In this document: positions 40,299-47,147 of the stretch, one piece after another | Layout of the letters: each line of letters starts with the position of its first letter | How positions within the stretch are numbered: position 1 is the stretch's first letter | Source: Planctomycetota bacterium | GTDB taxonomy: Bacteria; Planctomycetota; MHYJ01; WSZJ01; JACPWG01 | Length of the DNA: 47,147 nucleotides | Direction of reading: 5' to 3' | NCBI GenBank assembly: GCA_016197205.1 | Contig: JACPWG010000181.1 | Location: forward strand, 1 to 47,147 | Notes under the pieces: generated by a model | Database searches by the model: none | Seen by the model: the letters and a program-made list of their open reading frames with translations, nothing else | Told to the model about the DNA's origin: nothing | Program-made: the position numbers and the translations under genes

Positions 40299-42050
40299 AT
40301 GCAGCGAGCGGAATTCCGTTTCGCTCCGGTCGTGCTGGCTCTCCTCGCACTCCTCGTTCCAGCCGCGTTGTTCGCCGCTCCGCCGATCGTTCCGGGCGGC
40401 GACTGGACCCTCTCCGGCAAGCATAGCGAGAAGGGGACGTACACCGGCCAGGTCACCATCACCCGCGCCGCCGACGGCACCTACCAGGTTTCCCAGACGC
40501 TCGTCTTCGGGGCAAATGATCAAGAGACCTGGACCGGCACCGGCCGCATGGTGGCCTCCGCGTTCAAGACGGAACTCACCCGCTCGACCGGCAGCGTGAT
40601 CGGCCACCTGGACGATCCGGCAACGGCCGCCGGCACCGAGCTCATCCGCGGCACCTACGGCCTCTCCCGCAACAAGCAGGTCCTCACCGGGAGCTGGGCC
40701 TCGAGCACGAAGCCGAGCCGGAAGGGCAAGGAAATCATGCGGATCGGCGCCCCGGGCTCGAACAAGGTCGACCTGGCCGTCATCCGGCCGGACGGCTCCG
40801 AGCTCACCGAAGACAAGGAAGAGACCGTCGGCGAAGCGATCTCGGTCAACCTCGACGATGACGACCACGACGGCGGCAAGGGCGGCCACGCCCAGAACAA
40901 CATCGTCTCCGACATGGACGACCAAAACGGCGTCGCCGGCGAGGACGACATGCTCGCCCTCAAGGTCAAAAAGGTCGCCAACCCGCCCGCGGGCGCCGTC
41001 CTCCGCCTGGAGTTCCCGGACGCCAAGATCGGAATGTACCGGAACGCCGACCACACCGGCCGCGCGACCGGCGGCTCGCTCGACCTGCCCGCGGACAAGG
41101 AGTCGATGGTCTACATGGAGGGGCGCGCGGCCAGCGAAGGAGGCGCGCCGGAGATCGTGAGTCTCAAGCTCCTGCAGTCCGGCAAGTCCCTCGGCGAAGA
41201 CAAGGTCAAGATCTACGTCACCCGTTCCGCGTTCCTCCTCCTCGGCCACGGCAATTCGGGAAGCTGGACCCTCGAAAGCTATCTCAGCTCCCACAAGAAG
41301 GACTCGCGCAGCAACCCCACGATCGTCCCCGGCAAGGACAAGAACGGCAAGGCGACCTTCTGGAGCGTGTACGTCTGGGACACGGAAAAGCAGGCCAAGC
41401 TCGCCCTCTCCAATCCCGGCGCGGTCATCGCCTATGACGGCCACTCGAATTTCGGCATGGGCTACGCGTTTGAGACCGGGTTCAAGACCGTCTCCGAGTT
41501 CATGAACATCGCCGACGATCAGGTACCCGTCAATTGGCTCTACCTCCGTGAGCACCAGGAGCACCCGGGGCTCGTTTTCTCCGACGCGGAGTATGCGGAT
41601 GATTCCACGACGACGGAGAAGGCCGACCCGGTCCAGGTCGGCGGTTTCAACATCAAGGGAAAGCACGGGACGTACGATCACGCGCGCTTCCCGCTGAACG
41701 GCGGGAGCGGCATGAGGATGCACCTGACGCGCGGCTCGAAGAAGTGGCTCGACTACCACTACTCGATGGGCATGGACGAAGGTCAGCCGAACAACCGTAT
41801 CGTGATCAAGGCCGGCTCGGCCGATATGCCCGCGAAGAAGTGGGATGCGCTCTTCCTCAATTCCTGCTACGCCGGACCGTACTACTGGTACGTCTTCAAC
41901 GCGGGCAAGCTCTTCTTCACGACGGACTCCGCGTCCAGCTCGCGCACCAGCTCGGTCTTCCTGACCTCCTACCTCGAAGGGAAGGGGGACGAGGAGACGC
42001 TGCGGCTCATGAATCGCGAGGAAAACATCAATGACTATTGGCAGTTCTAG
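40299..42050 (+). CDS. Secreted caspase-like (clan CD-type) cysteine peptidase candidate
   Basis: 583 residues. ATG at 40299 has GGGAGG upstream and a signal peptide (VVLALLALLVPAALFA, cleaved before APP). Residues 28-150 share the GGDWTL...beta-rich pattern with the protein at 1147-2982. Residues 175-260 hold an acidic loop (LDDDDHDGG, then DMDDQNGVAGEDD), a pattern seen in many secreted proteins of Planctomycetota-like genomes and probably Ca-binding. The C-terminal part has AYDGHSNFGMG (His382) and LFLNSCYAG (Cys523), matching the His-Gly/Cys dyad of the caspase/gingipain fold. I infer a secreted peptidase; the specificity and activation step are unknown. It overlaps the next gene by 20 bases. 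Confidence 0.7.
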   Translation: MQRAEFRFAPVVLALLALLVPAALFAAPPIVPGGDWTLSGKHSEKGTYTGQVTITRAADGTYQVSQTLVFGANDQETWTGTGRMVASAFKTELTRSTGSVIGHLDDPATAAGTELIRGTYGLSRNKQVLTGSWASSTKPSRKGKEIMRIGAPGSNKVDLAVIRPDGSELTEDKEETVGEAISVNLDDDDHDGGKGGHAQNNIVSDMDDQNGVAGEDDMLALKVKKVANPPAGAVLRLEFPDAKIGMYRNADHTGRATGGSLDLPADKESMVYMEGRAASEGGAPEIVSLKLLQSGKSLGEDKVKIYVTRSAFLLLGHGNSGSWTLESYLSSHKKDSRSNPTIVPGKDKNGKATFWSVYVWDTEKQAKLALSNPGAVIAYDGHSNFGMGYAFETGFKTVSEFMNIADDQVPVNWLYLREHQEHPGLVFSDAEYADDSTTTEKADPVQVGGFNIKGKHGTYDHARFPLNGGSGMRMHLTRGSKKWLDYHYSMGMDEGQPNNRIVIKAGSADMPAKKWDALFLNSCYAGPYYWYVFNAGKLFFTTDSASSSRTSSVFLTSYLEGKGDEETLRLMNREENINDYWQF

Positions 42051-42900
42051 CGCCAAGGCGACCGGCTACGGAATCGGCCTCGGCCTCGCCCTCCTGGCCG
42101 CCCTGGCTGGGATCGTGCCGGGCGTCCGATCGGCCGCGGCGCAAGAGCCGGCCGAGGGGAGCGGGGACGCAGCCTTGCCCCCGCCCGAGGTACTGAATCG
42201 CATCTGTCCCGAGTACGCGGCCGCGGAAGGGCGGCTGAAGGCCCAGCTCGCCCTCCTTTTTTTCACGCTGGATCCGGAGCGGCGCGCGGACGAGAAGCAG
42301 GTGGCCGCGGTCCGCGCGGCGTTTGACGCGGACAAGGCGGAAGACGTGGAGGTCCTGCGCAGGTACCTGGTGCAGGACAAGAAACCCCGCTGCCTGAGCG
42401 GCGTACGGGTGGCCCTCGGCGCGCTCGGGGCACGGGGCGCCGCGCTGCTCGTCCTCTGGTACGCGGAGGACAACGCGGACGTGCGGGCGCGCGTGCTTGA
42501 CGGTCTTGCCCTGGTCGAGACCCAGGAGACCTATGGACTGGTGGTGGCTGCGCTCGACGACAAGCGGCCGGTCAGCGACTGGGCGGCGCGCGAGGCGCCG
42601 CCGGGCTACGTCCCGAAGCGCGTGGCCGACTACGCCTACCGGGCCATGGGGGGGATGCTCTCCGCGGCCGGAAACGCGGTGAACCTCCCTGCGGAGCTGG
42701 CCGGCGGCGCGCAGGTCGGCCCGCTCGTGTCCGTGGCCACGCGGGACGCGAAGATCCAGGAGCTGCGCGACTGGCTGGCCGGGCCCGCCAGCCTCGGGTA
42801 CAGAACCTACCTGAAGGGCCTGCCCAGCCTCGCGGCGGAACTCAAGGGCGCGGAGGCGGAGCGCGTGAAGAAGGTGCTGCAGGACCTGGGGGTGAAGTAG
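42031..42900 (+). CDS. Exported helical-repeat protein, partner of the caspase-like gene
   Basis: 289 residues. ATG at 42031 lies inside the end of the preceding gene (20-nt overlap in another frame), with GAGGAAA upstream. A signal peptide (GYGIGLGLALLAALAGIVPG) is cleaved near AAAQEP. The mature part is helical with HEAT-like units (CLSGVRVALGALGARGAALL, NADVRARVLDGLALVETQET). The middle has DWAAREAPPGYVPKRVADYA. No catalytic motif is seen. Translational coupling to the caspase-like gene suggests a chaperone, inhibitor or scaffold role, which is inference. A T7 run lies at 42257-42263. Confidence 0.7.
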   Translation: MTIGSSSAKATGYGIGLGLALLAALAGIVPGVRSAAAQEPAEGSGDAALPPPEVLNRICPEYAAAEGRLKAQLALLFFTLDPERRADEKQVAAVRAAFDADKAEDVEVLRRYLVQDKKPRCLSGVRVALGALGARGAALLVLWYAEDNADVRARVLDGLALVETQETYGLVVAALDDKRPVSDWAAREAPPGYVPKRVADYAYRAMGGMLSAAGNAVNLPAELAGGAQVGPLVSVATRDAKIQELRDWLAGPASLGYRTYLKGLPSLAAELKGAEAERVKKVLQDLGVK

Positions 42901-43235
42901 CTCGGCGGGGGAGGGGCGGCCGTTGAGATTTGAGCATTGGGCATTTCGAGCGCAACGCTCGATGGGAGGATTCTCGCTTGGGGGCGGGGGTGGGAAAAGG
43001 GCTTGGAGCGGCACCCTCTTTTTACACAGAGGCGCAGAGACGCAGAGGATCTTGAGTCGATTGAACAGCCTCCGCGACCAGGCGACTCATCATGCAATTT
43101 GCATTTTGAAATTTGAAATTTGAAGTATTGGCGAGGCTGAGTCGTCCTCAACGGCCGCGCCTCTCCTCCTCCACCTCTCCCGCCCCTCCGCCGGCTCCCC
43201 CACACCCACCCTCTCCTCCACCTCTCGCGTCCGCG
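42901..43235. repeat. Gene-free spacer with three repeat types
   Basis: GAGATTTGAGCATTGGG-type units at 42925-42945, the TTTACACAGAGGCGCAGAGA plus GTCGATTGAACAG unit at 43020-43070 (same pair as 12950-12990), and CAATTTGCATTTTGAAATTT at 43095-43125. It lies between convergent genes; no terminator with a strong stem was found. Confidence 0.75.
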
Positions 43236-45542
43236 CTACGTCTTCCCTTCGAAGTGCTTCCTCGCCGCCTCGACGTCTGCGGCGAAGGTCGCGCACTGGG
43301 ACAGCCCCATCAAGTCGAAGACCTCCTTGACGCGCGGCGACGGAGCGACGAGGATGATGTCGCCTCCTTGTTCCTGCGCACGGCCGATCGCGCCGAAGAA
43401 CACGCCGAGGCCGGCGCTCGACATGTACTGGCAATCGGAGAGGTCCACGATGATGCGGTAGCGACCCGCCGCGAACACTTCCTCGATCCAGCGCTCCGCC
43501 TCCTCGTAGGAGGAGCCGTCGAGGAAGCCGTGGACGGCGAAGATTTCGATGTCCCCGACGCCGGAGGAGCTGAGGAAGGTCTCGGCCTTGCGCGTGAAAT
43601 GCACGCGCCGACGGCGGACGGAGGCGGCGACCTCGTTGCCGGCGGGATTGGCTGCGAGCGAGTCCACCAGGCGCTTGATCGAGATCAGGCCGCGTCCCCG
43701 CGCGCCGGTGGGAAACGCGCCGGCCTCCTGCTCTTCGCGCGCTAGTACCGCTGCGAAATCGAACCCTTTCCCGGTATCGCGGACGACCACCTTCGCGTAG
43801 TTGCGTCCGGCGTGCAGCTCGACGTCGACGCGCGGGGCCGTCTGTCCCTTGCAGCCGTGCTCCAGGCCGTTGGCCACCAGTTCCCGGGCGGCGAACTCGA
43901 GGTGGGCGATCGTCTCCTCGGGATGTCCGAACCGGTTCATGCCTTCTCGCAGCTCGTCGACGATGTCGTCGAGGATTTCCGGGCTTTCCGGGGTGAGGGA
44001 GAAGACCTTGACGTCGGTGCTGGGGGCGGAGGCGTAGGTGCCGCGCCGGCTCGTGAGGTCGTGGGCCTGGGCCGCCAGGGATTTCCGGAGACCGGACAGA
44101 CCGGGGGCCTGGCCGACCTGGGCCGCGAGCGCGCGGAGGTTCTCCAACTCGCGGTCGAAGCCCTCGGGATTCAGGGGGCGCCGATCCTCGAGCAGTCGGG
44201 CCGCCGCGTCCAGGTCCGCGCGCGCGCCGGCGGGGTTCGCCAGGTCGAGCTTCGCCATGGCGAGGGCCTTGAGCTGGCCCACCTGCTCGATCACCAGCTC
44301 GCGCTCGACTTCGGGCGCCGGGGGCAGCCCCTTCGCGTCCTCCGGTGAAACCCGCAGGCGAACGGAGAGGACGTGCCGGCGGGTCCCGACCTTGCCGCGG
44401 ACGGCGTCGTACCGCACGTGGATGGAAACCAGCTCGCGGATGCCGGCGGGAAGGCCCGCCGGGAGGTCGAAGGCGACCAGGACCTGCTTCTGGTCGCGCT
44501 CGCGGACGTCCCCCAGCCCGACGCTGCGGACCGCCTCTTCGTGGGAAACCTGCAGGCCCCCGAGGACCGTCGGCGAGGGAATCCCTTCGCCCGGGACGAA
44601 GGAGAGCTCGCAGTTCTGGCCGAAGACACGGGAGAGCTCGCCGAATTCGCGGAGAAACGTCGCGGCGGCCTTGTCGGGGGAGTCGATGAAGTAGAAGTGT
44701 CCGCCGCCCTCGGTCGCGACGGAGGCGAGGTGGTCCTCGTTGAAGTCGTTGCCGAAGCCGAGCGTGGTCGTGCAGATGTCCTGCTCGCGGTGTTGGCGGG
44801 CGATCTCCATGAGCGCGTCCTTGTCGGTCACGCCGAGATTGGCCTGGCCGTCGGTGAGGACGAGGACGCGGTGCAGGTAGCTGCGACTCGGGGGCGTGAC
44901 CGCGGGTGCAAGCGGGGGTGCGGGCGGCGGCGGCGCGGAGCCTGCCGGCAGCGCGGAGGCCTCGGCCGCGGGCGGCGCCGCTTGCGAAGAGGGCGCGGGG
45001 TCCGGCCTCGCGGGGGGAGCGGGCGGCGAGGGAGGCGCGGGCGTGGGAGTGGCGAAGGGCGTATCCATCGGGTACGGGCGGACCCCCGGCGCCGGCGTCG
45101 GTAGGGGCATGACGCCAGGCGGGGCGGCGACGGCGGAGGGGCCGCGTTCCCGCACCTGCGCGACGAGGGCGAGCGCGCGCAGCCAGCCGCCGGAGAGGTT
45201 GGTGGAGGAGCCGACCGTGATCGACTCGATCATCCGCCGGATCCGTTCGCGGTCCGTCACGGGGGCCGGGGGAAGCACCACGCGCACGCTCGTCTCGAAG
45301 GTCACGAGCGAGAAGATGTCGCGGGGCGTGAGCTGGTCGACGAGGGCCAAGGCCGCCTTCTTGGTCGCGCTGAGCTTCGCCCCCTCCATCGAGCCGCTGC
45401 GATCCAGGGCGAGGGCGAGGTTCAGGGGTTTCCGCTCGGAGCCGCCCTCCTCGGGCCAGGTCTCGAGTCGGACCAGCAGGTGGATTCGTTGCGGCGACTC
45501 GCCGGCGACGGTGGGGTAGTCCAAGGCGTAGGAGAGGTCCAT
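43236..45542 (-). CDS. VWA - RsbW-type kinase - STAS fusion protein (putative partner-switch regulator)
   Basis: 768 residues from ATG at 45542 (no clear ribosome site). The N-terminal VWA domain has the full MIDAS: DRSGS (Asp47, Ser49, Ser51), Thr114 and LTDG (Asp231). A Pro/Ala-rich insert (about 138-218) splits it. A helical linker region follows to about residue 500. The HATPase_c domain has the N box AARELVANGLEHG (Glu554, Asn558), DTGKGFD (589-595) and GRGLISIKRLVD (616-627), as in RsbW/SpoIIAB-type anti-sigma kinases. The C-terminal STAS domain has VDLSDCQYMSSAGLGVFFG, with Ser709 aligned to the phosphorylated Ser of SpoIIAA/RsbV, and SPRVKEVFDLMGL. Kinase and substrate domains in one chain suggest a self-contained switch read out by the VWA part. 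No sigma factor is adjacent. Confidence 0.88.
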   Translation of the reverse strand: MDLSYALDYPTVAGESPQRIHLLVRLETWPEEGGSERKPLNLALALDRSGSMEGAKLSATKKAALALVDQLTPRDIFSLVTFETSVRVVLPPAPVTDRERIRRMIESITVGSSTNLSGGWLRALALVAQVRERGPSAVAAPPGVMPLPTPAPGVRPYPMDTPFATPTPAPPSPPAPPARPDPAPSSQAAPPAAEASALPAGSAPPPPAPPLAPAVTPPSRSYLHRVLVLTDGQANLGVTDKDALMEIARQHREQDICTTTLGFGNDFNEDHLASVATEGGGHFYFIDSPDKAAATFLREFGELSRVFGQNCELSFVPGEGIPSPTVLGGLQVSHEEAVRSVGLGDVRERDQKQVLVAFDLPAGLPAGIRELVSIHVRYDAVRGKVGTRRHVLSVRLRVSPEDAKGLPPAPEVERELVIEQVGQLKALAMAKLDLANPAGARADLDAAARLLEDRRPLNPEGFDRELENLRALAAQVGQAPGLSGLRKSLAAQAHDLTSRRGTYASAPSTDVKVFSLTPESPEILDDIVDELREGMNRFGHPEETIAHLEFAARELVANGLEHGCKGQTAPRVDVELHAGRNYAKVVVRDTGKGFDFAAVLAREEQEAGAFPTGARGRGLISIKRLVDSLAANPAGNEVAASVRRRRVHFTRKAETFLSSSGVGDIEIFAVHGFLDGSSYEEAERWIEEVFAAGRYRIIVDLSDCQYMSSAGLGVFFGAIGRAQEQGGDIILVAPSPRVKEVFDLMGLSQCATFAADVEAARKHFEGKT

Positions 45543-45641
45543 GGATTTTAAGTACCCGAAAGCCGCTCGGACCGCCAGAGAATTTCCGCCCGGCCGGCTT
45601 GCCGTGGCCGAGCCCTCCCCGCCTCCCCCTCCGCTCCGCCT

Positions 45642-46655
45642 TCAAAAAAATATTGGGCGTGCGACCGTTTCGTCGCCCGCCCCGGCTGTACGAGGAGCGT
45701 CGTTGCCGAGTCGGCTCGTTGCCGCCGCCGGTGGGGAGCGGAAGCAGGCCGCGGCGGTGCGGAGGGCAGCCGGCGGCAGGAAGAGGACCAGGGCGATGAC
45801 CATGATCGCATTGAAGAATGCGACGGCCGGGGAGAGGACCAGCAGGATGGAGAGGTGAAACGCCATCATGGTCAGGGCGGAAGGCGTCCGAAGGCGTGGA
45901 ATCCAGACCAGGTACGGAAAGAGCACTTCGAGGGCCAGCGAGGCGAAGGTCACGATTCGGCTGAGGGCGACGCTGTGGAACAGCTCGACTTCCGGGTAGC
46001 GGAACCAGCGGGTCGAGTGGGAGACGTAGTACAGCGCGGTGCCGTCGCACCAGGAAACGTGGTCCAGGCACTTCGCGGGTCCGCAGAACACGTAGATCAA
46101 GGCGATCGAAAGCTGAAGCAGGCGCCAGGCCCAGGGCGGCCTTCGCTCGTCCGCGCCGAGGGCCGCCCCTGGTGCGGCGTCCCCGCGCCCCTTCAGCCGG
46201 CGATCGAGGGAAAGACTGGCGCCCAGCGGCGCGAAGCACGAGAGGAAGAGCAGCACCGACGCCACCTGGTCCTGGCCATTCACCAGCGGAGGGTTCCGGT
46301 GCAATTGCGAGGCGTGGATCGCGAAGAGGCAGAGGGTCGAGAGCCGGGTCAGGAAGCCGGCGGAGAGCGACGCCGACGCTGCCAGCGCGAGGCCGTACAG
46401 GGCCCAGAGGAACTCGGGCGAGTCCGAGAGGGAAAACAGCGACAGCCCCGAAGTCCGATGGAGACTCTCCAGGGGTTCCCTCGGGATCAGGCCCCACGGG
46501 CCGTAGAAGCGCTCCCAATTCGGAAAGCTGATGGCGTACAGAAAAAAAAGGTAGGACCCGAACAGGAGCCGAAAGACCCCGAGGGTCAGCGTGGATTCCG
46601 GCCGAAACCAGAAGTCGTCGAAGCGCCGGAGGAGGAGGCCTACTCGTCCGGGCAT
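45642..46655 (-). CDS. HTTM/VKGC-like multi-pass membrane protein
   Basis: 337 residues. ATG at 46655 has GGGGGGAA upstream. About eight membrane helices; the HTTM-type start is LGVFRLLFGSYLFFLYAISF followed by FYGPWGLIP, and a second block holds IALIYVFCGPAKCLDHVSWC. This family resembles the membrane part of vitamin K-dependent gamma-carboxylase, but the catalytic Lys is not evident here. The gene overlaps the upstream partner gene by 16 bases and ends 99 nt before the VWA-kinase-STAS gene, on the same strand. A8 at 46542-46549 and A7 at 45644-45650 encode Phe-Phe, the latter just before the stop. Confidence 0.78.
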   Translation of the reverse strand: MPGRVGLLLRRFDDFWFRPESTLTLGVFRLLFGSYLFFLYAISFPNWERFYGPWGLIPREPLESLHRTSGLSLFSLSDSPEFLWALYGLALAASASLSAGFLTRLSTLCLFAIHASQLHRNPPLVNGQDQVASVLLFLSCFAPLGASLSLDRRLKGRGDAAPGAALGADERRPPWAWRLLQLSIALIYVFCGPAKCLDHVSWCDGTALYYVSHSTRWFRYPEVELFHSVALSRIVTFASLALEVLFPYLVWIPRLRTPSALTMMAFHLSILLVLSPAVAFFNAIMVIALVLFLPPAALRTAAACFRSPPAAATSRLGNDAPRTAGAGDETVARPIFF

Positions 46656-47147
46656 GTGAATTCCCCCCAGGTCATTTCGCGCATGACGGGATCGACCGGG
46701 TGGGCGCCCGGGGTCACGTCTCCCAACCCGTAGATGGCGCGCCAGGCGAGGTCGATCCGGATCCTTCCGAAGGCGCGGCCCCGCGCCCGCAGGTCGTGAG
46801 CGAGGTGCTGCGCGAACAACTCCTGGTATTCGTGGGATAGATAGAGGTTGAGCTCGAACTTGGCCTCCCGGAAGTCCGTGAAATTGCGCTGCCAGAAGGA
46901 GCGAGGCCCCTGCGGGGGCAGGGGCAAAAAGGACTGCCGACCCTCCGCGTCGAGGCCGTAGACGCGGTACTCCCAGTTCACGCGGTCCGGGGGGGAGAAC
47001 ATCCGCCACTTCGTGTCGAGGCCGACGGCCCACGCATAGCAGCGAAGGAGCCAATCCGCGAGGACCACGTGGTGATGAACGGACAGCTCCTGTGCGGAGA
47101 GGGCGGGGTTGCGGGCGGCCAGGTCCGCGGCCGACGGGGGAGGGGGA
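46640..47147 (-). CDS. HTTM-associated protein (5' end beyond the window)
   Basis: The minus-strand frame is open from the window edge to a stop at 46640, giving at least 169 codons; the start lies outside. Internal GTG at 47068 is possible, but the sequence upstream of it (LAARNPALSAQELS) reads as protein. The visible part has one amphipathic or membrane segment (VVLADWLLRCYAWAVGL) and a TKWRMFSPPDRVNWEYRVYG motif typical of proteins encoded next to HTTM genes. It ends in a Trp/Glu-rich stretch. It overlaps the HTTM start by 16 bases, so it is the first visible gene of an operon with it. Function is unknown. Confidence 0.7.
   Translation of the reverse strand, partial: PPPPSAADLAARNPALSAQELSVHHHVVLADWLLRCYAWAVGLDTKWRMFSPPDRVNWEYRVYGLDAEGRQSFLPLPPQGPRSFWQRNFTDFREAKFELNLYLSHEYQELFAQHLAHDLRARGRAFGRIRIDLAWRAIYGLGDVTPGAHPVDPVMREMTWGEFTCPDE

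Noticed and set aside
39064..40350. Long N-terminal extension of the GspE-like gene
   Set aside because: The open frame crosses the 46-bp array and the whole receiver gene in another frame. The coupled ATG at 39063 gives the natural MshEN start.
43090..46518. Minus-strand frame of over 1100 codons in another phase
   Set aside because: Arg/Pro/Gly-rich shadow across three regions; the VWA-kinase-STAS and HTTM genes in other phases carry the real domains.

Overview
The window is about two-thirds G+C, with long intergenic stretches full of short dispersed repeats. Genes are strongly biased toward exported, lipid-anchored or membrane proteins. Gene content includes a very large Ser/Thr kinase with repeat domains, system II cytochrome c maturation (ResB/CcsA), Uma2 nucleases, an ARPP-1-like lipoprotein, HTTM/VKGC-like proteins and secreted proteins with an acidic DDDxDxG-type loop. 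This suits a Planctomycetota or related PVC-type environmental genome best, but no rRNA, tRNA or ribosomal protein gene is present, so the assignment is an inference of moderate strength. Nothing looks like phage, plasmid or an integrative element. The mobile component is a set of dispersed palindromic repeats.

Layout. 1-3000 (minus): an edge-truncated exported protein, a small anchored protein, and a secreted transglutaminase-like protein followed by a clear Rho-independent terminator. 3229-6389 (minus): a YdjM-like membrane metal hydrolase and a stand-alone TctA-type permease. 6851-10688 (minus): an ARPP-1-like lipoprotein and two paralogous zinc-ribbon/membrane/OB-fold proteins. 11119-12763 (minus): two TPM-domain proteins. 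13273-14127 (plus): a SpoU-type RNA methyltransferase. 14644-16349 (minus): a HEAT-like anchored protein and a lipoprotein, ending in a textbook terminator. 16822-19983: a CBS-domain protein, a zinc-ribbon small protein, a convergent FHA membrane protein, then plsY-gpsA for glycerol-phosphate and lysophosphatidate synthesis. 20686-25395: a lipoprotein, ResB and CcsA in one tight operon. 25692-27170: a soluble transhydrogenase. 27429-29955 (minus): a VapBC-like toxin-antitoxin pair and two Uma2 proteins. 30332-32346 (plus): a HEAT-repeat protein and a single-domain response regulator. 32391-36896 (minus): a 1501-residue kinase. 37480-39455 (minus): a receiver protein overlapping a GspE/PilB-like protein that has lost its Walker A motif. 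40299-42900 (plus): a secreted caspase-like protein and a small exported protein. 43236-47147 (minus): a VWA-HATPase-STAS fusion, an HTTM protein and its edge-truncated partner.

The most unusual item is the 768-residue protein at 43236-45542. It joins a von Willebrand A domain, an RsbW-type anti-sigma kinase domain and an RsbV-type STAS domain, so a kinase and its usual substrate lie in one chain. Next come the ATPase-dead GspE relative translationally coupled to a receiver protein, and two secreted proteins that share a beta-rich N-terminal module but carry unrelated cysteine-based catalytic domains (transglutaminase-like and caspase-like). Other notable items are four cysteines at exact six-residue spacing at the N-terminus of ResB, two copies of a MITE-like palindrome, a seven-unit 46-bp tandem array, a nearly leaderless plsY promoter, and many 7-9 nt A/T runs in coding sequence.
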